Below the pieces are notes generated by a model that saw only the letters and a list, made by a program, of their open reading frames with translations, had not been told where the DNA came from and ran no database searches. From Thiothrix subterranea (GTDB lineage: Bacteria > Pseudomonadota > Gammaproteobacteria > Thiotrichales > Thiotrichaceae), in assembly GCF_030930995.1 (NCBI RefSeq), contig NZ_CP133217.1:620001-684000 (forward strand): a stretch of DNA of 64,000 bases, given 5' to 3'. Both the position numbers and the translations under genes were made by a program. Shown here in pieces: positions 18,029 to 26,860 of this stretch; positions within the stretch are counted from its first letter, which is position 1, and each line of letters opens with the position of its first letter.

Positions 18029-18640
18029 ATGCTCACACGCCGCCAACAACAAATTTGGGACATTATTCAGTCCCTGTACGCTCGCAATGGCTATACGCCG
18101 ACCTTGGATGAAATCGCCCAAGCAGGCGGAATTTCCACCCGCAGCACCGTTCACCAACACGTGCAAGCACTGATTCGGGAAGGCCGCTTGCACACCACAG
18201 CCGGTAAACGCGCCTATCGGTTGCCAGAAACGACTGTGGCGCGTCACCCGCAAATGCCATTACGCCTTGGCCTCCCGCTCGCCGGACGCATCGCTGCCGG
18301 TAAACCGATCGAGGCGATTGCAGGCAAAGATGAAATCAACCCCAGTGATTTGTTTGGTGGCAATGGGCGTTACGTACTGGAAGTGCGTGGCGAGTCGATG
18401 ATCGACATCGGCATTATGGATGGGGATTTCGTCGTCATCCAACAACAAGACAACGCTCGCGATGGCGACATTGTGGTGGCCTTGGTGGAACGCGAAGAAG
18501 CCACCCTCAAACGCTTATACCGCCTGCCCGACGGACGTATCGAATTACGCCCAGAAAACAGTCAAATGCAACCGATGCTCTACCCCGCCGAAAGCGTACA
18601 GGTACAGGGTAAAATGGTCGGTTTGTTCCGCAGTTATTAA
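18029..18640 (+). CDS. lexA: LexA-type SOS repressor
   Basis: LexA represses DNA-damage genes and cuts itself when activated by RecA. The 203-residue protein starts MLTRRQQQIWDIIQSLYARNG with AGCAGGA upstream. A winged helix (about residues 1-65) includes TLDEIAQAGGISTRSTVHQHV. The self-cleavage site is A90-G91 in LAGRIAAGKP. The catalytic dyad is S123 (GESMIDIG) and K161 (EATLKRLYR). The recognition helix differs from that of E. coli LexA, in agreement with the unusual operators found upstream. Confidence 0.93.
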   Translation: MLTRRQQQIWDIIQSLYARNGYTPTLDEIAQAGGISTRSTVHQHVQALIREGRLHTTAGKRAYRLPETTVARHPQMPLRLGLPLAGRIAAGKPIEAIAGKDEINPSDLFGGNGRYVLEVRGESMIDIGIMDGDFVVIQQQDNARDGDIVVALVEREEATLKRLYRLPDGRIELRPENSQMQPMLYPAESVQVQGKMVGLFRSY

Positions 18641-18663
18641 TCCAAGCCTTCAGGAGTAACCCG

Positions 18664-18975
18664 ATGAATACCAACACGCAAACACCGTCACTTGACGCAA
18701 CCTTATCCGCTCCACCAAACCAACCGGAATGGGGGCAAGTCTGGCAAATCACTCGCGCCTTGCTGGTCGTTTGGGCATTGGCTGTTTGGGCTTTGCTGAT
18801 CCTACTGCCCGGTTTGGAGCAGATCATTAACATGGAAACCGCCATGTTGCATTTGCCCTACGTGCTGATCGGCTTGGCTCTAGTGGGAGCCGTCGTAGCC
18901 GCGCATAGCTTGCGGGCTGACCGGCATCTATTGTGGTTTTTGAGCGTGCTGCTGATGTTGGCAGGCTGGATGTGA
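18664..18975 (+). CDS. small membrane protein of unknown function downstream of lexA
   Basis: The 103-residue product has a polar N-terminus of about 25 residues and then three likely membrane segments: LLVVWALAVWALLILLP, LPYVLIGLALVGAVVAA and LLWFLSVLLMLAGWM. AGGAG lies about 7 bases before the ATG. It begins 23 bp after lexA with no terminator between, so it is probably SOS-regulated together with it. In other bacteria a gene next to lexA may encode a division inhibitor (for example sulA in Pseudomonas), but no similarity to those was recognised. Confidence 0.65.
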   Translation: MNTNTQTPSLDATLSAPPNQPEWGQVWQITRALLVVWALAVWALLILLPGLEQIINMETAMLHLPYVLIGLALVGAVVAAHSLRADRHLLWFLSVLLMLAGWM

Positions 18976-19086
18976 ACCATGAGCACTAAATATGCAGCAT
19001 AAAAATGGCGTGATGAAAGTTGCCGCTTCCAACACGCCGGAAATTCCCGCTATCACTCAGTAAAGTTTAAGACAGGAACATTCATT

Positions 19087-20538
19087 ATGACGGATTCCAG
19101 TACAAATACCAACGTAGACCGACCAGCGCACCTGGTCGCCACCAAATCACTGCGCGACATCTTGAGCGATTTGCGCAAAGCCGAAGCTTGGCTGCTGATG
19201 GCAGCGTTCGCGGCGTTCCTTGCCTCAGCTTTTTTTGTGGTGAAATATTTCGTGGGCGGGGAAATGGATCCGCCCAATTGGAGCGGCGAACAATGGGCAA
19301 ATGCCATGCTCGGTTTAGGCATTACTGCCGTGATCACTGCCGCTCAAGCTTTTTTGTACGCCAGTGGCTATAAAGGTCCGGCGGCGATCGTTGCGACAGT
19401 GATTGTGGTATTTTTTGGCTTATTTTCAGAAGTCTCACAGTCGATGGAACGTGAAGATGCCACCGTGCGCCAGCGCTCTGAAGACTCGCCGGTGTTTCAA
19501 GCCACGCTCGGCAGCATTCAGAATTTGAGCGTGCAAGCGGCTGCGCCTTCGGGTGCTACCGCACAATTGGCAGCCGCACGCGGTCAATTGGCAAGGCACG
19601 AAGCGGAACTGACGGCGTGTCGGGCTAAATACCGTACCGATACGCGCGTTCAACAATGCGAACGTTACGAACACGACAAAATTGCACAAGCACGCGGTGC
19701 ACTCGCAGCGGCAGAAGCAACCGCCGGTAGTTCTGCCAACATGGTCGGTTCCGCGCTGAGTGCGGCGATTATCCAAGCGAAAACGCTGGAATACGACGAA
19801 GACAAACACTACGCCATGATCCGCTTGCTCAAAGATTTGTTTAATGTTGGGGGCATTTGGGCCTCGTTTTTGTTTTCGATCATTATTATTGGCACGTTTG
19901 AATACGCTTTTCACTTTGTGGGCAGCTACGTGGCAGACCACAAACGCGCCCTGCTATTGATGGGGCGCGATACGCACGGTGAACTGATCCACGCGAATCC
20001 TGACGGGTTAGCCGCAAACAGTGAATTAGCCGAGGCAAACTTCAACGGCATTCCGAGGGATTTCGGTAATGCCGAACGCGATCAATACCTGAACCAAATC
20101 ACCCCGGAACGCACCGACTTGACCGAAGTAGGCAATGTGCGTATCCATGCTGAAGCCGATGCGCCGGAAACGTCACGCCCAGATCCGCCGGAAGCCAAGG
20201 TGCGCGACCTGACCCGTGAACGTTTTTTCAAACTGATTTACACGGAAGTGCGTTCACGGATTCTCAACGGTGATGTCAAACCCACGGTACGCCCAGTGAC
20301 CGATGCTGTCACCGATGTGATTCGCCACCACACCAAGGCATTGGGCTTGCAACCGTCCCTGATCGGTAAACCCGAACGCCAGAAAATTGCGGAAAAAATC
20401 CTCGAAAAACTGGAACGTGAAACGGTGCTGGAACTGAACCCGCAACAAGGTGTCGGAAAGCCTAAGTACCTGCTGGCAAGCCGCTGGGCAAACCGGCCTG
20501 CACCGGAAATCCCGATGGCGGGGCAAGCCGTCCGGTAA
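19087..20538 (+). CDS. multi-spanning membrane protein with central coiled coil, unknown function
   Basis: The protein is 483 residues. Three membrane segments lie near residues 36-56, 70-90 and 95-113, and a fourth near 255-280 (IWASFLFSIIIIGTFEYAFHF). Between them, about 145-230 is a periplasmic or cytoplasmic Ala/Gln-rich coiled coil containing two Cys (ELTACRAKY, VQQCERY). The roughly 200-residue C-terminal part is hydrophilic and ends in a basic helical domain (ERFFKLIYTEVRSRILNGD ... KPKYLLASRWANRP) that could bind DNA or a partner. AGGAAC precedes the ATG. I recognise no family. It stands alone between the lexA pair and the FimV-like gene. Confidence 0.7.
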   Translation: MTDSSTNTNVDRPAHLVATKSLRDILSDLRKAEAWLLMAAFAAFLASAFFVVKYFVGGEMDPPNWSGEQWANAMLGLGITAVITAAQAFLYASGYKGPAAIVATVIVVFFGLFSEVSQSMEREDATVRQRSEDSPVFQATLGSIQNLSVQAAAPSGATAQLAAARGQLARHEAELTACRAKYRTDTRVQQCERYEHDKIAQARGALAAAEATAGSSANMVGSALSAAIIQAKTLEYDEDKHYAMIRLLKDLFNVGGIWASFLFSIIIIGTFEYAFHFVGSYVADHKRALLLMGRDTHGELIHANPDGLAANSELAEANFNGIPRDFGNAERDQYLNQITPERTDLTEVGNVRIHAEADAPETSRPDPPEAKVRDLTRERFFKLIYTEVRSRILNGDVKPTVRPVTDAVTDVIRHHTKALGLQPSLIGKPERQKIAEKILEKLERETVLELNPQQGVGKPKYLLASRWANRPAPEIPMAGQAVR

Positions 20539-20582
20539 ACCGTGCAGAGCGGCTAACATCGGGTTATGATTATATGGGCTAT

Positions 20583-20615
20583 GACGATCCGGCTGCATTT
20601 CGAGCGCGGATCGTC
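20583..20615. other. Perfect 8-bp hairpin between the unknown membrane gene and the FimV-like gene
   Basis: GACGATCC (20583-20590) pairs with GGATCGTC (20608-20615). It is followed by TATATAAAAG rather than a T-run, so it is a weak terminator candidate or a protein-binding palindrome 40 bp upstream of the FimV-like start. Confidence 0.4.
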
Positions 20616-20654
20616 TATATAAAAGATTAACTTAGATGTCTGTGCGGAATTGCC

Positions 20655-21815
20655 ATGAAATATAAAATACTTGCTGTTGCCACGGGGCTGTTGTTGGCAG
20701 CATCACTCACCAGCTTGCCACCCGCCTTCGCTGACGCCAATTACGGGCCGGTCAAAAACAATGACACTTTGTGGGATATTGCCAGTCGGCAACGGCCTTC
20801 TTACGCCATTAGTGTGCCGCAAATGATGGCGGCTATCCGTGCGCAAAATCCTGATGCCTTTATTAACGGTGACATTAATAAACTCAAAAAAGGGATTCAC
20901 CTCCAGATCCCCGTCATTCCTGACGTTCAACAAAATGCCAACAAACAAGCCTCTCAAGACAGCTTACACGCTGAAATGACGCGCTTGCGAGAACAGCTCA
21001 GCACCGAACAACAACGCAGCGCTGACTTAAGCAAGCAATTGGCAAGCTTACAAGCCAACCAAGCGGCGACCACGGCTGAACCGACACAAGATCAGGCGCA
21101 AGTTGCACAATTGCAAAACGCTCTAATGATCAAATTACAAACAGAATTGACTGAACTGAAGCAACAACTGCAAGCCAAAGATGCCCGCATCGCAGAACTG
21201 GAAACCGCTTCGGCACAAGTTGCCGCTTTACCGACCACCAACGCAACACCCGAACAAACCCAGCAAGCCGACGCCGCCGTGCAAGCCGAACTGACCGAAC
21301 TGAAACAATTGTTGGAACAACGCGATACGCACATTCAGAACTTGCAAGCCTCATTGCGCGAAGCCAGCATTTCCATCAAACGCCAATATGCGGAAAGCCA
21401 AACCCTGCACGCCCGCCTTAAGGAATTAGAACCCGGTAATACTGCTGCTGCGCCGCCACCACCGGCTGAACCGGGTAGCACTCCGCCCCCCAGCCTGACT
21501 TTGGCTACGGATCCAGCAACCGAGCAAACCCCAAGTGCTCCACCTGAATCCACACCTGTCTTTATCGACCAAGTAACGCCACCAGCGACAACCACAGTAG
21601 ACAGTCGCGACAAACCCGCCGTGCCATTGCAAAACATCCTAGAGCAGCAAATCACCGGCACGGAAGGCGGTAAATTTCCGACACCCACACGGGTATCGTT
21701 GGTCGTTGCGTTGATTTCATTGATGTTTATTTTAGCACTGCTGTGGCGCTCTATTTCCCAACGACGCGCACTCAATCGGGAAGAAGCCCGCTTACGCGCT
21801 GAGTTGGAAGCATAG
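20655..21815 (+). CDS. FimV/HubP-like polar landmark protein, short form
   Basis: FimV/HubP proteins mark the cell pole and organise pili, flagella and chromosome-origin partners. The 386-residue product has a signal peptide (MKYKILAVATGLLLAASLTSLPPAFADA). The FimV N-terminal domain follows, with YGPVKNNDTLWDIASRQRP, MMAAIRAQNPDAF and NKLKKGIHLQIPV (about residues 30-95). A long Gln/Glu/Leu-rich coiled coil occupies about 100-255, a Pro/Thr-rich linker 256-345, and one membrane helix about 345-365. Typical FimV proteins go on to a large acidic cytoplasmic region with TPRs; here only about 20 residues remain, so it is a truncated version. Confidence 0.8.
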   Translation: MKYKILAVATGLLLAASLTSLPPAFADANYGPVKNNDTLWDIASRQRPSYAISVPQMMAAIRAQNPDAFINGDINKLKKGIHLQIPVIPDVQQNANKQASQDSLHAEMTRLREQLSTEQQRSADLSKQLASLQANQAATTAEPTQDQAQVAQLQNALMIKLQTELTELKQQLQAKDARIAELETASAQVAALPTTNATPEQTQQADAAVQAELTELKQLLEQRDTHIQNLQASLREASISIKRQYAESQTLHARLKELEPGNTAAAPPPPAEPGSTPPPSLTLATDPATEQTPSAPPESTPVFIDQVTPPATTTVDSRDKPAVPLQNILEQQITGTEGGKFPTPTRVSLVVALISLMFILALLWRSISQRRALNREEARLRAELEA

Positions 21816-22229
21816 TTGCTAAACAGAGGCTTGTTGGCTCTTGTCATCCGGCAAGCTCCACGTGAAACATTGCCGATTGGTTAACAACTTATTGACAAGA
21901 ACTGTGGATAAGTCTTCCAATCCGCTGCGAAATCCGAGGGCTTTGTGTGGTAAAAGCCTGCTCAGTTTTTTCTAGCCAATTCCTGAACCCAGAATTAAAA
22001 AACCGTTTTTTTAGATAAAAGGCTTGATTTAGCCGACCAATGACGTGTATAGCCGCCCATTTGCAGATTTTAACCATACTATCCATCAGTATCTTTATGC
22101 ATAGCAGCAATGCGGTGACGAACGGTTTGCCTGTGGATAACTTCGTGGATAACTTCAACTGCAAATGCTGGAAAAGAAATGCTGGATAAGGTACAAGGCG
22201 TTTTCACACAATTATCTGACGGGGACACG
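21816..22229. other. Non-coding gap with DnaA boxes and a parS-like palindrome
   Basis: There is no gene in these 414 bp. Perfect DnaA boxes TGTGGATAA are at 21903-21911 and 22132-22140; one-mismatch CGTGGATAA is at 22144-22152 and a weaker GCTGGATAA at 22181-22189. AGCTCCACGTGAAACA at about 21855-21870 matches the parS consensus TGTTTCACGTGAAACA at 13 positions. An AT-rich tract lies near 21990-22030. The set resembles parts of an origin, but gene context is not a classical oriC. It also holds the promoter of the PfkB gene. Confidence 0.5.
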
Positions 22230-23225
22230 ATGAAGTACGACGTATTCGGTATTGGCAACGCGCTGGTAGACAAGGAATTCGAGGTCACAGAAGACTTTTT
22301 GGCAGCACACGGCATCCAAAAAGGCATGATGACCCTGATTGATGAGGCAAAACAGCAGCAATTACTCGCGGGTTTAAGCGCAACCTTCGGCATGAAAAAG
22401 CGTGCCAGCGGTGGTTCAGCCGCGAATAGCATCGTGGCAGTAAGTCAGTTTGGCGGCAAAACGTTTTACGCCTGCAAAGTTGCGAATGACGAAACCGGCG
22501 AGTTTTACATGAACGATTTGCACGCGGCGGGCGTGGCGACCAAGCTGGATCAAGTGCGTTGCAGCTCGGAAGGTGTCACCGGCAAGTGCATGGTGATGGT
22601 CACACCGGATGCAGAGCGTACCATGAACACGTTTTTGGGGATTACCGCTGATTTTTCCGAAGCCGAATTGCATTTGGATGAGCTGAAGCAAGCGCAATAC
22701 CTGTATATTGAAGGCTATTTGGTCACGTCGGATATTTCCCGTGCTGCGGCGTTGAAAGCACGGCAAGTGGCGAAAGAACACGGCGTGAAAACCGCGATGA
22801 CCTTCTCCGACCCTGCAATGGTGCGTTTTTTCCGCAGCGGTGTGGATGAAATGTTGGGCGATGGCGCGGATATTTTGTTCTGTAATCACGAAGAAGTCAG
22901 CGTGTTTACCGGCAAAGATGATTTGGAAGAAGCGATTGCCGCCATCAAGCCGTATGCGGGCAAGCTGGTCATCACGCTGGGCAGCAAGGGTGCGCTGGTG
23001 GTGGATGAGAACGGGCGTACTGAAATTGCCGCGCATCCCGTCAAAGCGGTGGATACCAATGGTGCGGGCGATATGTTTGCGGGCGCATTCCTGTATGGGA
23101 TTACGCAGGGCATGGATAATGCGCAGGCGGGCAAACTGGCGAGCATGGCGGCATCACGGGTGGTGACGGTGTTTGGCGCACGCTTGGGTAAAGATGCGCA
23201 TCAGGCGGTGTTGGCTGCGGTTTAA
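22230..23225 (+). CDS. PfkB/ribokinase-family sugar or nucleoside kinase (adenosine-kinase-like)
   Basis: The 331-residue protein starts MKYDVFGIGNALVDKEFEV with GGGGA upstream; in-frame codons back to 22179 lack support. The family's first signature is seen in RASGGSAANSIVAVSQFGGKTFYACKVANDE, here split for length as GGSAANSI and GGKTFYACKV. The second, DTNGAGDMFAGAFLYG, holds the catalytic Asp and anion hole. Members phosphorylate sugars or nucleosides; the overall form (GNALVD, GITADF) is that of the adenosine kinase branch, but substrate is not certain. Its 3' end overlaps ribF by 4 bp on the opposite strand. Confidence 0.88.
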   Translation: MKYDVFGIGNALVDKEFEVTEDFLAAHGIQKGMMTLIDEAKQQQLLAGLSATFGMKKRASGGSAANSIVAVSQFGGKTFYACKVANDETGEFYMNDLHAAGVATKLDQVRCSSEGVTGKCMVMVTPDAERTMNTFLGITADFSEAELHLDELKQAQYLYIEGYLVTSDISRAAALKARQVAKEHGVKTAMTFSDPAMVRFFRSGVDEMLGDGADILFCNHEEVSVFTGKDDLEEAIAAIKPYAGKLVITLGSKGALVVDENGRTEIAAHPVKAVDTNGAGDMFAGAFLYGITQGMDNAQAGKLASMAASRVVTVFGARLGKDAHQAVLAAV

Positions 23226-24139
23226 AGCAGCGCTCTGGCTTGCACGGCATCTCGCGCAATCTGTGCCTTCAATTCGTCCAGTGACGCAAATTTCATTTCG
23301 TCACGGATGAATGCCACAGGTTCGACGCAAATATGTTTGCCGTACACCTGTTGCGCAAAGTCGAACAGGTGAACCTCCAGCCGATTTTCCACGCCATGTA
23401 CCGACGGACGTGTGCCTAGATTTGCCACGCCGTTGATGGCTTCTTCACCCAATCCGTATACTTTTACCGCGTACACCCCTCGGCGTAGGGCGATGTGTTG
23501 CGGCACGCGCATGTTCAGGGTCGGAAAACCGATGGTACGCCCGCGCTTGTCGCCGTGGCGGACGCGCCCCGAAATGCGGTACGGTTTGCCCAGCAATTCT
23601 GCGGCTTGCTCCAGTTCTGCGGTGCTCAACGCAAGGCGAATGCGGGTGCTGCTAACGCGCTCATCGGCGTGCAATAACGTCGGTGTATCCACCACCTGCA
23701 TTCCCGCTGCCGCGCCCATTGCTTGCAGCAAGTGGTAATCGCCGCGTCGCCCTTTGCCGAAGCGAAAATCATCACCCACCACCAAATAGCGCACCTTTAA
23801 ACCATCCAGCAGGATGTGTTGCACGAAATCTTCCGCCTCCATGCTCGCCAGTTGCTTGTTAAAGCGGAGGCAGGCAAAACGTTCTACGTTCATCGCTTCC
23901 AGCAAGCGCAGTTTGTCGCGCAAGGCGTAAATGCGCGGTGGCGGCGGTGCGCGGAAAAACTCAATCGGTAGCGGCTCGAAGCTGATCACCGTGGCGGGTA
24001 AGCCGAGGGCTTGCGCTTTCCATTCGACGTGTTGGATCACGGCTTGATGCCCTTTGTGCAAGCCATCGAAGTTGCCGATGGTGGCGACACAGCCCAGATC
24101 GTGGGCGGGAGCGGGGAGGATGCGGCGTAGTAGTTTCAT
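23222..24139 (-). CDS. ribF: bifunctional riboflavin kinase / FAD synthetase
   Basis: RibF converts riboflavin to FMN and then FAD. The 305-residue length is typical. The N-terminal nucleotidyltransferase domain has TIGNFDGLHKGHQAVI (a GxFDGxHxGH motif), VGDDFRFGKGRRGD and SSTRIRLAL. The C-terminal kinase domain starts about residue 185, with GRVRHGDKRGRTIGFPTLNM and GVANLGTRPS. It lies 9 bp after trmL, so the two are probably co-transcribed. Confidence 0.96.
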   Translation of the reverse strand: MKLLRRILPAPAHDLGCVATIGNFDGLHKGHQAVIQHVEWKAQALGLPATVISFEPLPIEFFRAPPPPRIYALRDKLRLLEAMNVERFACLRFNKQLASMEAEDFVQHILLDGLKVRYLVVGDDFRFGKGRRGDYHLLQAMGAAAGMQVVDTPTLLHADERVSSTRIRLALSTAELEQAAELLGKPYRISGRVRHGDKRGRTIGFPTLNMRVPQHIALRRGVYAVKVYGLGEEAINGVANLGTRPSVHGVENRLEVHLFDFAQQVYGKHICVEPVAFIRDEMKFASLDELKAQIARDAVQARALL

Positions 24140-24148
24140 GCGCTAAGT

Positions 24149-24616
24149 TTACCTCAAATCGGCAAAATCATGCTGGCGCAATGCCTCATACACCACCACC
24201 GCGACGGTATTCGACAGATTCATGCTGCGGCTATCCGCCAACATCGGCACGCGCAATTTCAGCTCATCCGGCAGGCTCAACAGCAAAGCTTCTGGCAAAC
24301 CGCGTGTTTCGGGGCCAAACAGCAACACATCCCCCGGCTGAAAATCGGCATCGCTGTAGCGCGTACTCACCTTGGTACTCAGTGCAAACACGCGCTTGCC
24401 CTGCATCGCCACGTTAAACGCGGCAAAATTATCGTGTTCCTGCACCACCGCCAAATCACGGTAATCCATCCCCGCCCGCTTGACTTGCTTCTCATCCAGC
24501 GAAAAGCCTAGCGGGTGAATCAGGTGCAAACGGCAGCCGGTATTGGCGCATAAGCGCATGATATTGCCGGTGTTCGGCGGAATTTCGGGTTGGTAAAGCG
24601 CAATATCAAACATCAA
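24149..24616 (-). CDS. trmL: tRNA (cytidine/uridine-34 2'-O)-methyltransferase
   Basis: TrmL methylates the ribose of the wobble nucleotide in certain leucine tRNAs. The 155-residue SPOUT protein matches the family throughout: [26 protein letters not shown] at its start (motif IPPNTGN), [25 protein letters not shown] and the knot segment [16 protein letters not shown]. It precedes ribF on the same strand. Confidence 0.95.
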   Translation of the reverse strand: MMFDIALYQPEIPPNTGNIMRLCANTGCRLHLIHPLGFSLDEKQVKRAGMDYRDLAVVQEHDNFAAFNVAMQGKRVFALSTKVSTRYSDADFQPGDVLLFGPETRGLPEALLLSLPDELKLRVPMLADSRSMNLSNTVAVVVYEALRQHDFADLR

Positions 24617-24702
24617 ACAACATCCATTTCATTCCTGATCTTAGGATAACACAATCCTGATTTCACGCTATACTAATCCCAATCTTACGACGTAGGTATC
24701 GC

Positions 24703-25941
24703 ATGAATAACGCCTCATTATACCCCAGACTACTGCTAACACACGTACAAGAAGCATTAGCTGATACACCCGTAGTATTGATTACTGGCCCACGGCAGGC
24801 GGGTAAAACCACGTTGGTACGCCAATTAGCAGGCACTGGGATGCGCTACCTGACACTGGACGATAACCTTACCCTGTTGGCGGCGCAACAAGATCCGGTC
24901 GGTTTCATCCGTACTCTTGATCGGGCAGTGATTGACGAAATCCAGCGTGCGCCGCAACTGTTGCTGGCTATCAAAAAGACCGTGGATGAAGACCGCCGAC
25001 CGGGGCGTTTCCTGCTAACGGGTTCTGCCAACTTAATGACGTTACCCCTGGTGGCGGATTCATTGGCAGGACGCATGGAAACCCTTCCCTTGTACCCGTT
25101 TGCTCAGGTAGAAACCCATTACCAAACAAGCTGTTGGCTAGATGCCATCTTTGCGGGAAACATCCCTGTGACCACTCAACCCCTGCTGGGTGATGACCTG
25201 ATAGAAGCCGTTTTGCGCGGTGGCTACCCTGAAGCCTTAACCCGCCCGAATCCACGTCGCCGTCAGGCATGGCATCGCCAGTATCTTGATGCACTCATCC
25301 AACGCGACGTGCAGGACATTGCCACTATCGACAAGTTGGGGCAACTCCCCCTTTTCCTACACGCATTGGCAGAAATGGCAGGGCAACTCTGCAACTACAG
25401 CCAGTTAGGGGCGCAAATGGGGATGGATGCCAAAACAGCCAACAAATACATGGGCATTTTCGAGCAGATGTATGTGCTGAAACGTATTCCGGTGTGGGCG
25501 AATAATCGTCTCAAGCGCGTCCTCAAATCCCCCAAACTGCAATTTATAGATTCCGGTTTGCTGGCTTCCGTGCGGGGGTTGACGGTGGATAGCCTCAAAC
25601 GTGATCGTACTTTGTTCGGGGCATTGCTGGAAACTTTTGTGTATGCCGAATTGCTCAAGCACAGTACCTGGGCGCAAGCGGATTACCAAATACTCTATTA
25701 CCGCGATACTGATCAGTATGAGGTCGATTTTGTGGTGGAAAACAGAGCGGGCGAACTGATCGGCGTGGAAGTTAAAGCCTCCGCCACGCTCACCGAAAAA
25801 GACCTGCGCGGGCTGAAACGGCTGGCGGGTTTGGCAGGCGATGCCATGACGTTGGGTGTGATTCTGTACGATGGGACGGAAGCACTGCCATTAGGTGAAA
25901 AGCTCATGGCAGTGCCATTGTCGAGTTTGTGGGGTAGTTAA
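24703..25941 (+). CDS. AAA+ ATPase with DUF4143 domain
   Basis: The 412-residue protein has a Walker A motif TGPRQAGKTTLVRQL (about residues 27-41) and a Walker B-like RAVIDEIQRAP (about 73-83). An arginine/sensor part, RFLLTGSANLMTLP, follows. The C-terminal DUF4143 domain ends in YEVDFVVENRAGELIGVEVK, the spacing of a PD-(D/E)xK nuclease-like fold. Such genes are common in bacteria and archaea, often near mobile or defence genes, and their role is unknown. It stands alone, next to the AlwI-type restriction system. Confidence 0.88.
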   Translation: MNNASLYPRLLLTHVQEALADTPVVLITGPRQAGKTTLVRQLAGTGMRYLTLDDNLTLLAAQQDPVGFIRTLDRAVIDEIQRAPQLLLAIKKTVDEDRRPGRFLLTGSANLMTLPLVADSLAGRMETLPLYPFAQVETHYQTSCWLDAIFAGNIPVTTQPLLGDDLIEAVLRGGYPEALTRPNPRRRQAWHRQYLDALIQRDVQDIATIDKLGQLPLFLHALAEMAGQLCNYSQLGAQMGMDAKTANKYMGIFEQMYVLKRIPVWANNRLKRVLKSPKLQFIDSGLLASVRGLTVDSLKRDRTLFGALLETFVYAELLKHSTWAQADYQILYYRDTDQYEVDFVVENRAGELIGVEVKASATLTEKDLRGLKRLAGLAGDAMTLGVILYDGTEALPLGEKLMAVPLSSLWGS

Positions 25942-25973
25942 TGGCAAAGAATAGTTTGTAAAAAGTGGAGGAT

Positions 25974-26828
25974 TTACTTTGCGACTAACTGCTGCGCCAA
26001 TTGGCTAATCTTCTGTTTCCAGTCTGGCGCATCTTTATTGGCGTACATGCGGCAGTCGCGCAACAACAGCTTTAAGTGGGGCAATAACTCGCTGGGGTGA
26101 TCGGTAAAGGCTGCGAGTAAGCAGGAAAAGTCTGCCAGTGCCAGCGGGATAATGTGCAAGTCCAGTTTGCGATCGTCTTTGAGATACCACTCACCCAATT
26201 TGAAGGTGTTAGCAGTATTGGTGTCAATATTGACTGCAATAAATAACCCAAACACCTGTTTGCCCGTCCCCTCGTATTGCTCAACGACTTGAGCTACATG
26301 GCGACGCACCGGCTCACCTTCTGCGGCTTCCTGACGCGATGAAACGGTTAATGTGACTTCTACCACCAACACCATATCGTCAAATTCAAACACCATGTCC
26401 GCCCCGTTGCCGGGGGCTGTGCCTACGGGCAAAAAATCACGGTCAATCGCAAAACGCCGTGCTTCCCATGAAGGTTTGACCAAGGAATTAATGGCTAGAA
26501 ACGCTCGCCACACTGCCCATTCAAAATAGGCTGGGGCTTCTGAGGTGGGAATTTCCAAGATGTCATCGTTTTCACGCACCAGTTTGCGGTTGCGCTTGGT
26601 TAACAGTGCGAGATAATCGAGTATATCGCTGACTTGACCTGCTTGCTGATAGGCGTAGTCAGTTTCTTTGCGCTGATCTAACTGCGCTTGCAAGGTAGCG
26701 GTCAGGCTCGCAATGTCGGCGATTTGGTTTAAATCGGCTGGAATGGGTGGCTGTTCACCGTATTGCTGCAATGCTGCGCGGACATCGTGTAACGCTTCCC
26801 ACGCCCCAGCAATTTCATCAGTGGGCAA
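25974..26828 (-). pseudogene. AlwI-family type IIS restriction endonuclease, C-terminal catalytic part (frameshifted)
   Basis: The 284-residue product, read from a TTG at 26828, contains the AlwI-family nuclease core: YFEWAVWRAFLAIN, APGNGADMVFEFDDM, LVVEVTLTVSSRQEAAEGEP and VRRHVAQVVEQYE. The frame stays open upstream, without a stop, to about 26921, where it meets the frame of the N-terminal part one base out of register. The two therefore form one gene of about 560 residues broken by a single-base indel, or joined by frameshifting. R.AlwI cuts beside GGATC; the same site here is inferred from family resemblance. Confidence 0.75.
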
Positions 26829-26860
26829 AGTTGCACCATTGGTCAGGCTTTGAAGTAAGG

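Noticed and set aside
18988-19062. Very short frames (MSTKYAA, and a 22-codon frame from an ATG near 18992) between two membrane protein genes
   Set aside because: Too short and without a ribosome site; treated as intergenic.
21889-22164. A 91-codon minus-strand frame in the DnaA-box gap
   Set aside because: It has no ribosome site and covers the DnaA boxes; no similarity to known proteins is seen.
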